From Juglans regia (Eukaryota > Streptophyta > Magnoliopsida > Fagales > Juglandaceae): a stretch of 64,000 nt of DNA. Made by a program: the position numbers and the translations under genes. The stretch is taken from the NCBI RefSeq assembly GCF_001411555.2, contig NC_049903.1, positions 19,201,234 through 19,265,233 of the forward strand, written 5' to 3'. This document shows positions 23,500 through 35,480 of the stretch, one piece after another; the stretch's first letter is position 1, and every line of letters begins with the position of its first letter. The notes beneath the pieces are model-generated. The model ran no database searches. It was not told the DNA's origin and saw only the letters and a program-made list of their open reading frames with translations.

Positions 23500-24420
23500 T
23501 GAAGTGGACCACACCCATTTCCATTTGAAGCCTTGCTGGTCCTGCCTACCCAGCCCAGCTGATATTGGCCATAAGCGTGATTGCTTCTAATTGTCTACAA
23601 GCGAGTAGGTCCAGTACTGCACATTCAGATTTGGGATTATTCCGCGTAGAAGAGATCTGACGAGTCACCACCGTTTATAATTTTGACTTGGACATTTTGA
23701 CGTGATATCTACATTTCTCAATTAAATCATATATCAGTTTTTGAAGTAATTCTTTTGTAATTATATCTATATGAATTACCAAGCAATTTCTCGCATCCTA
23801 GTGAGGCTCCACCCATAGCATAACTGCACGCATCCCTACTACAACTCTCCCCAAGACCGACAGTGGAAAGATCTCCTATATATGTACCAGACATTCACTC
23901 AGGACCCCAAACAAAATGGAGGAAAAAATTTGAATATAGGATGGGGAAAGAGAACAGGTTACAGACCTATCATCGTCGTCGTCGTCGTCGTCATCATCTT
24001 CCCGCAGTATCACGCTGTAGTGGTTGGTTGGTCTATTGAAAGCTAAATAAAACTAAAGACAGCTCATTGTACTGTGGCCTCCAGCTTTACATCAAGTTGT
24101 AAGTCGAATTTAATAACTACGTTCACAAGTGAAGATGGGCTTACTAACTCTGTTGGGCCTCTTCAGTGCAGCCCATTTAACCTGTATCTGTTTTTCTTTT
24201 CTCTTGAAAATTCGTAAGATATTCAATAAATATACTATAACTCTATTTATGTGCATATCTATTTACTGAACTTATAATCATGAAATCCACTCCATCATTA
24301 ATTTAGAGATTATAAATTCATAACCATAGCCCATTCCATAGATTTACTAATTCTTTGATTCGAATTAGGTAAGAGGGATCTTGAACTAAGAAATAGATTC
24401 TATAAACTAAAAAATGGTAT
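23500..24420. other. Intergenic DNA, no gene seen
   Basis: Less AT-rich than its surroundings. Contains a (CGT)n/(CAT)n trinucleotide microsatellite at about 23970-23998. No coding gene is supported. Confidence 0.45.
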
Positions 24421-24423
24421 CCT

Positions 24424-24612
24424 ATGTTAGATAAGAGCAATGATAGCCTTACAACCCCACTATACTTTATTTACAACTTATCAATAAAATAATTTTTTTT
24501 AAATTATAAACACATCAAATTAAAATTAAAACGAAAATAAATATTTTAAAAAATATTATTTTATTAGAAGGTTGTAGAAAAATTGTAAAGCAGTAATTGT
24601 TTTATCATTTCT
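24424..24612. mobile_element. Candidate MITE with GCAATGATA ends
   Basis: The left end AGCAATGATAGCCTTACAACC and the right end GGTTGTAGAAA...TTTTATCATTTCTC are loosely inverted. The interior is A/T rich and non-coding. Similar AGCAATACTA-type ends occur at 4328. Confidence 0.4.
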
Positions 24613-24639
24613 CTTTAGGTAATAGTATATATAAACAAC

Positions 24640-25700
24640 ACTTGTAACGAGTCATATATATTTTTTTTCCTTAAGTAAGCAAGTTTTCGTTCAGTTAACG
24701 AAAAAGTGATACATGTGGAGGGGGTGAAGTTCCCTAACAAACGCTCCAATACAATAACCACAATGCAAATGTGGAGGGAAAAAAATGGATTTTGGGACCA
24801 ATTTCTTGGTCCCCACCCATACCCTAAAAAGAGGGAGCTGTCTTAAAAAAAGATGGTTTTTAATCGTTCGCATAGCCATGCGAACTGTGGAACCACCATT
24901 GAAGGCGGTGGAAGTTGTGGGAGCACTGCAATTTGTTGTCTTGGAATATTTATTGGACAGATTCGTATTCCCTTTTTCAAGATTATTGGTTAAGGAAAAC
25001 GATAACATAGTAGAAAACATGATATCGAATGAACTAATCGGCGGCGGAGCATGTCTTCCCGCTCACATGTGATGGTTGCAAGGTGAGGTAGAGTAGATCT
25101 AAAAGATATTGAGGTGTGGGATCTGTTGGTGTTGTACATGTAGTCGGAGAGCCTATTGGGGCGCGGTGGCGCATGAAGGCACCGTGCTGAAGCAAACCAC
25201 GCATGAGGGTCATGCGTCAGGAATTTTGGCGTGGTTTCGCGTTGTCCCAATAGATCTATAGCTGTAAGGTTGTATGGCGGGACACGTGTTGACTGTTGGT
25301 CATCGGAGTGCGATAGATTTGACCAAAATCGAACTAGTGGAGGGGAGAGAATAAAAACACTACCATGAAAGCCAAAGTATATACACAAAGCGGTATCAAG
25401 TGGAGTGGAGGGTGAGAAGGGATTTGAGTTTTCTAAAGAGAATGAAGCATTTCTCTTTCTAAAACCCATAGAACGCAGCTCTCCAAATAGAGATATTTTA
25501 AATGTAAGGAGACCTATTGAAACTTAGAAATATAGACATTCGTACCATCCATGCCAGAATAAATAAAGTTTTTCAAAAAACCTGCTAATAGAAAAAGAAC
25601 TACTAAGGATAAGAGACATAAGGCGAAACATAGAGGAAAAAATAGATCCTTTGCATATAAACCTACTTGATCTCGAATGTTATGGATTCTGGTACGTATT
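24640..25700. other. Unclassified moderate-GC stretch, possibly transposon derived
   Basis: 24700-25500 is clearly less AT-rich than its flanks and has open frames on both strands (minus 24990-25469, plus 24785-25072). None resembles a protein I know, and codon use looks random. It may be the body of a decayed DNA transposon. No ends were found. Confidence 0.35.
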
Positions 25701-25775
25701 GTTACAATTTGTACATATATAAATTATTTCTTTTTTTTTAATCATAATTAAACAGTAGACATACAAATATTTTAA

Positions 25776-26055
25776 ATGTGAAATCATCTCTTATCTCAAA
25801 ACAGTAGACATAAAAAGAAATAGATTTAATTATTTTTATTATATTATTAATACACATCCTCACGTGTGGACCAAACTCCCCTATCAATGTGTGATTCTAA
25901 CACGTAAACTATTTAATTAAATGTGATAGAATATAGAGACAGGATTCGAACTCAAGACTTCTATTCTGATACTATGTAAATTCATCACTTATTCTAGAAT
26001 ATCTTAAACTGATGAAAAAATATATATTTAATTATTTGGATTTAATTATTTTATT
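25776..26055 (-). mobile_element. TRIM-like miniature LTR element
   Basis: Two related direct repeats, about 25776-25855 and 25975-26055, share ATGT-AAATCATC-CTTAT...ATTTAATTATTT. Just inside the right one the minus strand reads TAGTATCAGAATAG (25961-25974), a degraded match to the TGGTATCAGAGC primer-binding site for initiator tRNA-Met. GGATTCGAACTC follows. No coding sequence. This fits a terminal-repeat retrotransposon in miniature on the minus strand. Confidence 0.5.
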
Positions 26056-26559
26056 CTTAACGTAAAACAGTACGAAGAAGGCAACAAATTCTATTAAACG
26101 AATAGTGTGGATTCGCGCGATAGTTATTGGAAAGTAGTCCCCCAAGGCCCAACGTTATCTCGGCCTTGTAACGACAATATTTTTCAGTTCTCTGTTTACA
26201 GGAAGTGGAAAAAACTGACAAGTGAAAGTTTCCAATAGAAAGTGGCTGGAGGATTGTTGGAGTGGCCTGTCCTCCTCCTCAGCCGGGCGCTGACCGCAGA
26301 GAATGGGATTTCAGTATCCATTCATATGATCACTTTGACTGAAATTTTTGAAAAAGAAAAACAAACAGTTAACCAGTCATGTTAGCATGCCACATTACAA
26401 GGTGTTGGGTGCCTTTCTATGAGGATACTAAACAAACAAAGATCATGAAAACGAAGTCTCAGGAAAAAAAAAAATGAAAGAGGAAAAATAGAACCGAAAT
26501 TTATCTTATTTTTATCTTATTTTACAGATCTACAGTACAAACAACTGATTTGGTTAGAA

Positions 26560-26812
26560 TTGAGGGAGAGATCCTTTCTAACTTATACTATGTGGTGAAC
26601 TTCTCCAAGGCATAGCCCTTTAGACCCACCTCTACAGAGTAAATCTCAGTCCAGTGCACCGCATCCTCGGAAGTTTCTCTACACGAAACTGATTAAATCG
26701 CTGACTTTTCACCAGAGACTGTGGCCTCAAAGGATTGTTTGCACCCATGAGGTGTCAAATCTTGAACCTTTAAATGAGTGATATCCTAAGACCAAGGCCT
26801 CTCTAACTTACT
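26560..26812 (-). mobile_element. SINE-like remnant
   Basis: On the minus strand the sequence starts GGTCTTAGGATATCACTC (A-box-like) and then has GGTTCAAGATTTGAC (B-box-like). GGTGCAAACAATCCTTTGAGGCCAC follows, a phrase typical of tRNA-derived plant SINEs. The 5' end overlaps a perfect 25-bp tandem duplication (26786-26810 and 26811-26835). Tail and target duplication were not identified. Confidence 0.4.
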
Positions 26813-27300
26813 AAGACCAAGGCCTCTCTAACTTATATTTAGTCTAAGTAAGATAATAAAAAATCATAGTTCCTGAATCCTGCCTTAAAATGCCATAATA
26901 TTCAGGTAGATAGATAGATGAGATGCAAAAATATATTAACAAAGTTGGCATATTGTCAGAAGGACAAAACATAATTCCATATTACCAATATAAAACTGCT
27001 ATAACAAGGAGACAAGACTGGCTAAACGACAATGCAAATACAGCAGGAAACTTCATCCATCCCTATCTTTTTTTTGTCCATAATTATAGCTAGACTTAAA
27101 AGATTGATAGCCACCACTCACATGGCCATCAGTTTGTCATGCCCATCCCATGTGCTCCCTCTTCAAAACATGCAAAAGACTCATGACCTTTCTATATCCA
27201 ACTAACTTACATCTTATCATATTACTATTTCTTCTTTGCTACATAACAGCAATTGCATTCAACAATGAAACATATGTTATCGGAAACCTGTAACAGCAGC

Positions 27301-27310
27301 TTTTATTTGA
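27301..27310 (-). promoter_or_regulatory. Candidate poly(A) signal of the ARM gene
   Basis: The minus strand reads TCAAATAAAA about 230 nt after the stop codon, with T-rich and A-rich tracts between. It is an AATAAA match only. Confidence 0.35.
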
Positions 27311-27536
27311 TATCTACCTGCAGAGTTGCAGTTACAATCTTTAACAAAAACCTGTTCAAAACCTGGTTTTGCAAGAGGAAAACTTTTGTTGCGTGGAAGA
27401 CAGAAACATAGACAAAAAGACAAAAACAAAAGAAAAGAAAGAAAAATTTGGCAAGCACTTATGCAGATATATATACCTATAAAGATTTAAAAGATAAAAA
27501 AAAAACAGAGAAGAAAAGATAAAAAAAAAATTACAT

Positions 27537-29261
27537 TCAAGAATGCCAGATTCCACTCAACATTAAGCGGAATCTGTTCCTGGACAGCTTCTTGACAAGT
27601 CTCTTAGCATCGGAAACGTCGGCTTGTGCAAGTTTCTCTAAGTTTTCCATATACCCAGAATTGACAATTTTTCTTTTCACACTATTGCAACTTGTTAATG
27701 AAATTAATATGGACAGCAGGAACCTTTTGCTACCTGAACGTTCTTCCTCTGAGTCAAGCAGTTGCAAGAGCAACCCAATATTCCGGTCATCCTGCACGAA
27801 CCTCTTTCGATTTTTAGGGAGCAAGACCATGCCAGAGAGTGCCTCAGCTGCCATTTCCCGAACTTCAAATGACTTTGCATTGAGAAATTTAACAAGCTCA
27901 GGCATAAACCCCGCATCACCCATTGCTTTCTTGGCCTCCTCTGATGTCTCACTTAGCCTGAACGCCACCTTGAGTGCCAATTCCTGAACTGAAACATCCC
28001 CATATCGAATATAGTACATAAGCTGATCCACAAAACCATAATTCATCAAGCTTTTCACGGCACTCGTGGACGAGAAACACAAACTCTCAATTGCTCTCAA
28101 TGCTATCTCCCGGGTTTTTAAGGAATAAGACCATTTAGGATCCACGACCCGTATTAATGTGCGAATGCCTCCATCTCTAATCACTATTTCCCTGATCAAT
28201 TCATCTCCAAATGCTATAGTTTGAAGGAATTCAATAGCTATCATTTGCAAAGCTTCATCTTTAGACCTTGCAAGCTTGATACACATCGAAATAGCACCTT
28301 CTTCAATCAAAAACCGCTTTATTTCTTCAATTCCAATGAGATTTCTCAGTACCCCACAAGCAGGACCAACCAACTCTTTCTTGCAATCAACACCAGTACA
28401 TAGTTTCAGCAGCGCAGTCACTCCACCGTGAGCCGAGACCGACCACGAATTTTCCGAATTCTCGGTCAGTTTTTTCAAACACCTTACAGAACCCTCTTTC
28501 GCCAAATCACTCCCACACTCCAAAACCCGAATCAACGGAGCGATTGCCCCCGCCCCGGTCAAAACCCCTTTGTACGAATCGAACCCGGCGACCACCGAGA
28601 CCACCTTGGTAGACTCTTCTTGAATCTCCGTATCTGGAGAATCAAGAAAATTTAGCAAAACGTTCACGACATCGTCCACTTCCAACATTACTTTCACATA
28701 TTTCTCGTCCTCTGCCACAACCTCGTACAGATTAACCAAGGCTTGCCTTTTCATTCCCGAATCACCGACCTTCATTCTGGTCAACAAGTCTCTCACATAA
28801 AACCGCATGTCGTCTCTGCAAGCACCACGACCAGGCTTTGAAACAACCAAGGCATTACCGTGAGTCAAAATACCGGCAGCATACATGTCCGATAGGTCCT
28901 TCACGTGCCGATCGAGCTTCGTGAGGATCACATTCAAGTCGCTTTGCATAAGAAGCTTGCCGCTATAAGAGAGATCCACGCAACGGCGTGCGAGGTCGTA
29001 GCACTCGTTAAGTGTCACTAATATGGCAGATGCTAAGCCTGAGACCGCTGTGTTTTGGCCGGAGTACTCGCAGTTCTCCGTGGCGATTAAACTTGAGTTG
29101 AGCTCCTCGAGCTTGTCCCGAATCGACTGCCATTTCGCTGCAAAGACTTTGACTGAATGGGACAATAATATCAACGACGACAAGATCTCAAGGGCAAGTC
29201 GGAGACTGGACATTCCGGCGGATGGTACAGGCGAGCTTCGGTCTGGTTTATCTTCACCCAT
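27537..29261 (-). CDS. ARM-repeat protein (single exon)
   Basis: An intact 574-residue frame with no intron. I place the start at ATG 29261 (MGEDKPDRSS); the frame is open further upstream but only from a GTG. Residues about 15-150 form a helical N-terminal region (LRLALEILSSLILLSHSVKVF), as in plant ARM proteins annotated with DUF7032 or 'vacuolar protein 8-like'. Residues about 155-565 consist of armadillo-type helical repeats (QALVNLYEVVAEDEKYV, IQEESTKVVSVVAGFD, GPACGVLRNLIGIEEI, VREMAAEALSGMVLLP). No U-box or kinase domain is present. ARM repeats bind proteins; partner and pathway cannot be told from sequence. It could be described as an ARM-only relative of the PUB family. Confidence 0.92.
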   Translation of the reverse strand: MGEDKPDRSSPVPSAGMSSLRLALEILSSLILLSHSVKVFAAKWQSIRDKLEELNSSLIATENCEYSGQNTAVSGLASAILVTLNECYDLARRCVDLSYSGKLLMQSDLNVILTKLDRHVKDLSDMYAAGILTHGNALVVSKPGRGACRDDMRFYVRDLLTRMKVGDSGMKRQALVNLYEVVAEDEKYVKVMLEVDDVVNVLLNFLDSPDTEIQEESTKVVSVVAGFDSYKGVLTGAGAIAPLIRVLECGSDLAKEGSVRCLKKLTENSENSWSVSAHGGVTALLKLCTGVDCKKELVGPACGVLRNLIGIEEIKRFLIEEGAISMCIKLARSKDEALQMIAIEFLQTIAFGDELIREIVIRDGGIRTLIRVVDPKWSYSLKTREIALRAIESLCFSSTSAVKSLMNYGFVDQLMYYIRYGDVSVQELALKVAFRLSETSEEAKKAMGDAGFMPELVKFLNAKSFEVREMAAEALSGMVLLPKNRKRFVQDDRNIGLLLQLLDSEEERSGSKRFLLSILISLTSCNSVKRKIVNSGYMENLEKLAQADVSDAKRLVKKLSRNRFRLMLSGIWHS

Positions 29262-29825
29262 TTTGGTTCTCACTGGTTTTCGAGCAAACCCATTTCCTGA
29301 TTCGTATGCTGGAGACGAATGAGAACCCTGACGATATTATCGTAGACTGGGAAATTGGGACTCTTGACTGCTTGTCTATCCATACTTATCCTGTATTTGC
29401 AGCTGGAAGTGACTTAGATCCCAGTACGAATTTACGGTACTAACCTTCTAGGTCGTGACTTATACTGACAGGTCAAAGAAGGTGGTGTAGGGACAGTTCT
29501 GTCATAGCAAAGGTGAAAAGGTTGGATCACTCTCTCGGGAGCTGGGAGCATATTTAAAAACGGATGAGATGGTTAAAAGGGAAAAAACCAGATGGCTCAA
29601 ACGAAACGACAAGAATAAATTAATAATGGCATGTTAATATGGATTTATAAAGGCATTTCTCAGCTATTTTTTGGCAAATATACAAAGAAACATAATAATA
29701 CAAGTGTGGTAAAAGCAAGCTTATCTTAAGCTTTATTAGTATTTGATGATTACATGATTTAGATTGGAAGTTATAAGTTAGCTGTGACTATCATTATATA
29801 CGTGTAATTTCTTTTTCACAACAAT
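29262..29825. other. Upstream region of the ARM gene
   Basis: Probable promoter and 5' leader of the ARM gene. I see no convincing TATA box, and no other gene. Confidence 0.4.
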
Positions 29826-29831
29826 ACAATA

Positions 29832-30037
29832 CTTTGATTGTGTTTGGATGTTGAAGTGAGTTGAATTGAGTTGTGTTAAGATGATAAAATATTATTAGAA
29901 TATTATTTTTTAATATTATTATTATTTTGAGATTTGAAAAAATTGAATTGTTTATTATATTTTGTATTGGGATTTGAAAAAGTTGTAATGATGAGTTAAG
30001 ATGAGTTGAGAGTATTTGAGAAACCAAACGAAGCCTT
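29832..30037. mobile_element. GGCCTCGTTTGG-family MITE, copy D
   Basis: The left end TTGATTGTGTTTGG and right end CCAAACGAAGCC are inverted. The core TAAAATATTATTAGAATATT...GATTTGAAAAAATTGAATTG...TTTATTATATTTTGTAT is the best-preserved copy of the family in the window. CTT/TTT flanks leave the target duplication uncertain. Confidence 0.75.
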
Positions 30038-30059
30038 TATCATTTTCTTTAAGAAAATA

Positions 30060-30200
30060 CTTTAGTATTATATAAAAATAAATCTACAAACTGATGTGTC
30101 TTGATGTGGTACGTCAGATTGTAAAATTACTTTTACTATAAAGTAGATATAATGGATTGATCTATAAAAATACATCAATTTCTAAGTTTATTTTATATAA
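30060..30200. mobile_element. Second MITE family, copy near 30.1 kb
   Basis: Contains AAATAAATCTACAAACTGATGTG...TACGTCAGATTGTAAAATTACTTTTA. It is related to 5480-5600, 41930-42065 and 53820-53965, each with TTTA(C/T)AAA arms and a TA-GT-AGATTGTAAA core. Confidence 0.55.
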
Positions 30201-30261
30201 TCTATTTGTGTTTGTAATAGTTCTCTTTTTTTTTTATATATCATTAATTTTTACTATATAA

Positions 30262-30356
30262 AAAAAATGATTATTTATAACGAAAATAATCATTTGAGAT
30301 GAGAATTGACTTATTTTAATAAAAAAATAATCATTTTCGTAACAAATGAGAGAATT
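30262..30356. mobile_element. Short foldback element
   Basis: ATGATTATTTATAACGAAAAT at left is matched in inverted orientation by ATAATCATTTTCGTAACAAATG at right. About 95 bp and non-coding. A diverged relative may lie at 30965-31080. Confidence 0.45.
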
Positions 30357-30359
30357 ATA

Positions 30360-30429
30360 TTAGGCTGATCAATTGCTTGAACGCTATATGGTTCTTGGGA
30401 ATTAAATGCATGAAGAAATATTTGAATTC

Positions 30430-30464
<35 letters not shown>

Positions 30465-31753
30465 TTATTTTAAAGTACTCTATATATTAATCTCAAAGCT
30501 CAATAAAATTTAAGCAGTCGCTGTGGTGATTTTCGAATCAATTTCCTATTTCATTTGTTGTAATAGAAGAAGATCAGAAGAAAGAAACCGTAGATGATCA
30601 GCATGCTGCATTGCATGTACGTAGATCCTGTAACCTTAATCATTTGATGCATGCATTATGCATATATAGAGAAAGTGATATATTGAGTTGATTTCGCGAG
30701 AGGGAAATTGCTGCGTAATTTCTCGAAATAAGGGAATTTAAACTACTTTCCTTTTCTTTACAGGTTAAAAAGCATTCGAGAAAATTAATGAGGGCCCGTT
30801 TCCACGCACTATTGGGGTCGCAGAGAATATATAGAAGAAGGAAGTGCAAAAGGAAAAGCTAATTTGGAGAAAAAAAAGTACTGCAAAGGAAGAAACAAAG
30901 GCTGTGAATATTGGAACCTTATTAGATAGAGCTAGGGAGGAAAAACCAGCAGTTCTCATACAAAATATACATGCATCACTATAATGAAAATAAATATTTG
31001 TGAAGGATTATTTATAATAGATTTATTTTAATAAAAAATAATTATTTTTATAAATAAATAATTTTTTTTGTAATGCATGAAACTCTTGCTAATAAAATTA
31101 AAGACACCGATGTGATTAGGTGAAAAGCAAGAAAAAAAAAAGAGAGAGTAGCTTTCAGTACCCCTTTAGCATGGGGCATGACGACACAGTCCCCACCCAA
31201 CCATGTGAAGCCCCGTAACCCTTAGTTAGGATGCCTTGAGAAGGCAGTCACCTTTTGAATGCGAAGTGGAGGTAAAATCTCCACACAAATGAAGAGAAAA
31301 AAGTGTTATTTTTCTAATGCTTTTTTCAAGTTTTGATAATGAGAGGACCGGAGCTACACAAAAGCCAAAAAAAGCAGCCTCAGCTGCTGTGTCAAAACAA
31401 TGACAAAGGGATCAAAAGCATGCATGCATGCACTTGAGCTGCATGGGTCATGTGTATTGACCGTTAAGCTACCCATGGTGCAATTCATTGTAGTTTTCGT
31501 CGAGTAAGTGTGGGGCAAAAGCATCATGCATGCCTGCTAAAACCTTGGAAGATGACAAAATGACACCTACAAAAGAAATCCAATCACCCATGAAAGGTTC
31601 GATCCATATATGCCATTGATTATTTAGTTGTCTAATTTAATTTTCTAGTCACGGATCCTGATTTTATGTTATCTACTACTGATCACAATGATTATATTGC
31701 TAATTTATAATATGGAGTGTTCAAAATTATTCACTTTTAATGATCGATTCAGC

Positions 31754-31802
<49 letters not shown>

Positions 31803-33770
31803 CTTGCTCATGAAAGATAATTAATCAAGCATGCAGCTAGGGAAAGTCAGCATCAAAGTACCCTTTTCATCCATCCATCCATCCACATCTATATTCCTCT
31901 CTTGCAAAAGGTGGTGGCTAGATCACGAGAAAGTTGTAACCACGACTTATGCTAATGCGTTTGAATTAATTGAAAGCTGCTTTAATTAGATATAAAGTGT
32001 AAACTGTATTTAAAGCTCCAAGCTGAAACCAAACAAAAAAACGTCCTCACCGACTCTACGCTGTGTTGGGTTTTTTTTTATTAATGCTTATGGAGTTAGG
32101 TACAATGCCATTTGTACGCAAAAGCAAGAAAGCGATGGCCTAGGCAAACTTTGAGTAGGGAAGAAGGGAAATTTGATATGTACTCGAGCATACATGGTTG
32201 TATATATAATACCTTAGCTTTGAAGAGAAAAGTACACGTGACAATATATATATTGTGTTCATGATCTACTGATCCTCCAAAGAGGGCCAAGCTGCTAGAA
32301 GATATGCCTGCGAATAATCATGAAAAATTATATATAAGACAAATCAGATATCTTGCTTCATGATCATTTGGTGTTGTCAATCCTTAATAGGAAACCGTTG
32401 TGATTTCACGATCATGCCCACTATTTTGGGGTCGAAATGTTGTTGAATTCGGCATATTATTTATTTATTTATTATCACGATCTTCATGATCATCTAGAGA
32501 AATTAGTCCACATCCACAGAACAATTAATTGGATCATGTATTTAGAAATATTATTTCCATTTATATATATATATATATATATAAATATATATATAAGACC
32601 CATGCAGGTAGATAAAGTTCAATTAACTGCTTCTGCAAACTTAAAATAATTGAATATACGTACGCATGTGATCGACGTTGTTTTATGTGCTTGTGTGTGT
32701 GTGTGTATATATATATAGATAGATATAGATATTAGTGGTAGACAATAAAGATTTGAACTTGGCTTTATCTAAACTCAAATAATCGGTTAACGAGATCAAT
32801 TTGGAGAATATACAATTTTTGGATGTTGATGTGATGTGTTAAAAGAGCTTTCTCATCGTCGGTGAGTGGATGCCGACTCTTCCAAAATAATTAAGCATAC
32901 AACTTTAATCCCCATCTTTGGGACCCTTAACAATTAACATGCATTTGACTGAACTATATATATATTTATATATATATATGTATCTTATTAGCAGCTAGTC
33001 AATGAGAAGAAAATGCGAAAGATCTGCCTTGTCCCAAGATTTTAAACTCCTTCCAAACATGATGCAATATCGAAGATTGCAGCGAACAAAACTTGGTTAA
33101 TTAAAGTCTTTGTTTGTTTCATCCTCATGATCACTAAGATTTTGGAAAACTAGCTCTGTTTCTGCAGCTGATATTGCAAGAAAAATCATGTGTGCCCGGC
33201 CAGGAATATTAATATTGATCATGATCACGCACAGAGCTTTAACCCTCGCCCAAGACTGATATGGTTTATTATAATTATGTTCGAATCTGAGTGAGACAGC
33301 TCAACAACTTTAGCTTACACGTAGTTAGATAATGATGCATTAGACAGCACTGTTAATGTAGGGTGGGAACACAAACAAAGTTTCAGTCTGCACTGAATGA
33401 TGATATCTAAAGATAGAAAAATAGACCTGCCACCAAACCTAAGTCTAAACCCTTCTCAAGATTATCGGATCGACTTTTCTGAAGGCTTGAAGGATGAGAT
33501 AATTGTGAAGTAAAATCATGACGAATGACGATGAGCAACACTTGTAAGATCTTACGTAATGACCCCACAAAATAAAACTCTCACGCACACCTTTCATCAG
33601 TTCTCGTCATAATTATTATCTAGTGAATTCTAAAATGATAATTAATCTTACATGGAGGTGTGGATAAATGTTTAGAAGTGGATTGAGGCCGGTGATCGGT
33701 TTAAGTTCATCAATGGGCGTCCTTTCATTGATATGTTGGTGTTTAAATATATATATACATTCACACGCGC
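30360..33770. other. Intergenic DNA with AT microsatellites, no gene seen
   Basis: Contains (TA)n runs near 30432-30462, 31752-31798, 32563-32594 and 32945-32978 and a (GT)n/(TA)n run near 32693-32718. No frame here resembles a known protein. The C-poor open frames are random. Confidence 0.5.
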
Positions 33771-33839
33771 GAGAGAATATATATATATATATATATATAT
33801 ATAGCTAGCAGTCACATGAATACATTAACCTGTACGTAC

Positions 33840-34492
33840 ACAGCTGGACGTACAAATATTCTACAAAATGAAACAATCATGTAACAGCAGATTTGGTGTC
33901 AGTATGATCATCGATCGTTTAAAAGTATCGATCGAACATGAGCTTTGAATGTGATGGCCTGCTTGAATCTTGGCTGGGAGATAAGTCATTGACTTCAGAA
34001 TCACTATGGTTAACAGACCCCCGCAAGCTAATAGGGAGAGGCCGAACCATAAGCTTGTCACAAAGGAAAGAAAATCTGGTAGTTGTTAAGCCCTTAGTGA
34101 AGACATCAGCAAGTACTTGAGCAGTAGTTGCTATAATCTGAATGTCCTTGTTGAGTACCTTATCACGTATGAAGTGGTAGTCCATTTCTTATTTAGTGGG
34201 AGCATGAAAGATTGGGTTAGATCGAAGCAAGAGCTATCGCATCAAGCTGTTGTCACACCAAATGGTTGGAGCATTGAGCAAGGAAATATGCAGGTCCTGA
34301 AGTAACATTCTGATCTAGAAAAGTTCAACGGTAACCAAGGCTAATGAGCGATACTCAGCTCCGTGCTACTCCAAGAGATAAGAGAGGTTCCAAGGAAGAT
34401 TCTAGAACCACTAGTTGATCTTCTATCATTAATAGAACCTGCCCAATTAGAATCATAGTAGGCAGATAGGGTGAGTGAGCCACCGGTGAGGT
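33840..34492 (-). mobile_element. Ty1/copia element B, 3' part (host of the nested copia A)
   Basis: Minus-strand RNase H end (34185-33990: DYHFIRDKVLNKDIQI, QVLADVFTKGL) followed by a purine-rich GCTTGCGGGGGTCTGTTAACC that fits a polypurine tract and LTR start near 34013. The LTR then runs to about 33840 or beyond. Upstream of this, 34300-34490 is the earlier RNase H segment with several stops. It is separated from its other half (38760-39020) by the nested copia. Confidence 0.75.
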
Positions 34493-34761
34493 TAAATTAG
34501 AATTTTGAGAAAACTGTCTCACGATGCAACAAAGAGAGTATGATTTTGCATTTATAGGAGAGTATTGCATGTTTACTTACATAAAAGGAAGGAACTATAC
34601 AAGAATAAAAACAGAGTTGTACACGTCAAGAATAAAAGAAACGAAGTTGTACATGCCAAAAATAAAAAGATTACAAACTACAAATAAAGGATGCAGCAGA
34701 ACTTCAGGAAATTAGATGGGTGTGCTGGCATATGCTGTCATCTTGAGGAGAATGGTTATTA
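34493..34761 (-). repeat. 3' LTR of copia A, with internal 29-33 bp duplication
   Basis: Matches 38524-38759 but is about 33 bp longer. The extra length comes from a local tandem duplication of AAGTTGTACATGCCAAAAATAAAA-like sequence near 34612-34670, absent from the other LTR. Confidence 0.8.
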
Positions 34762-35440
34762 CTCCCCCTCAAACTTGGCCAGGGAGATGGACAGAGGCCA
34801 AGTTTGAATCGTAAATCAAGAAAGATAGCTTTGGCAAGTAGCTTTGTAAAAATATCAACAACATGATGAGATGATGATACATAGTGAGTCTCAAGAGTGC
34901 CAAGTGCAACTTTTTCAAGAACAAAATGATAATGGTCGAGCTCGATATGTTTAGTTCGGGCGTGAAATATGGGATTAATAGACATATGTAAAGCGCTGAT
35001 GTTATCACAGTGGAGGATTGAGGGCTGTGGAAGGAAGTTGCCAAGATCACGAAGAATGAAGGAAAGCCAAGTGAGCTCGGCAACTGCAGAGGCCATGGAG
35101 CGGTATTTGGCTTCAGTACTAGAACAAGCAGTAGTGGCCTATTTCTTAGCACTCTAGGAGATGCAGTTGCCTCCAAGGAAGGTGCAAAACCCAGTAGTGG
35201 ACCAACAGGTGGAAGGACCGCCAACCCAATCAGCGTCTGAGAAGGCATATAGATCAAGTGAGCTAGTCTTGAGTAAATGGATGCCAAGGTGGGCAGTGCC
35301 GTGAACATATAGAAGAATTTGTTTCACAAGCTGGAAATGAGCCATGGATGGTGCATGCAAAAATTGACATGCGAAGTTGACGTTGTAGGAGATATCCGAT
35401 CGAGTGAAGGTCAAATATTGGAGTCTGCCTACTAGACTTC
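34762..35440 (-). pseudogene. Copia A RNase H
   Basis: DADWVGGPSTCWSTTGF, then EFTWLSFILRDLG-type helix, LHCDNISALHMSINPIFHARTKHIELD and HHVVDIFTK, the standard copia RNase H C-terminal motifs. Stop codons separate the two halves near 35155. Confidence 0.85.
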
Positions 35441-35480
35441 GATAGTGAGGCAGACTTCGATAGTGAGTTGGATCCGAATA

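Noticed and set aside
24990..25469. Possible 159-residue gene on the minus strand
   Set aside because: No recognisable domain, no splice context, and overlapping open frames on both strands; left as an unclassified stretch.
29262..29273. Longer N-terminus for the ARM protein starting at 29273
   Set aside because: The codon at 29273 is GTG. The first ATG is at 29261 and gives a sensible MGEDKP start.
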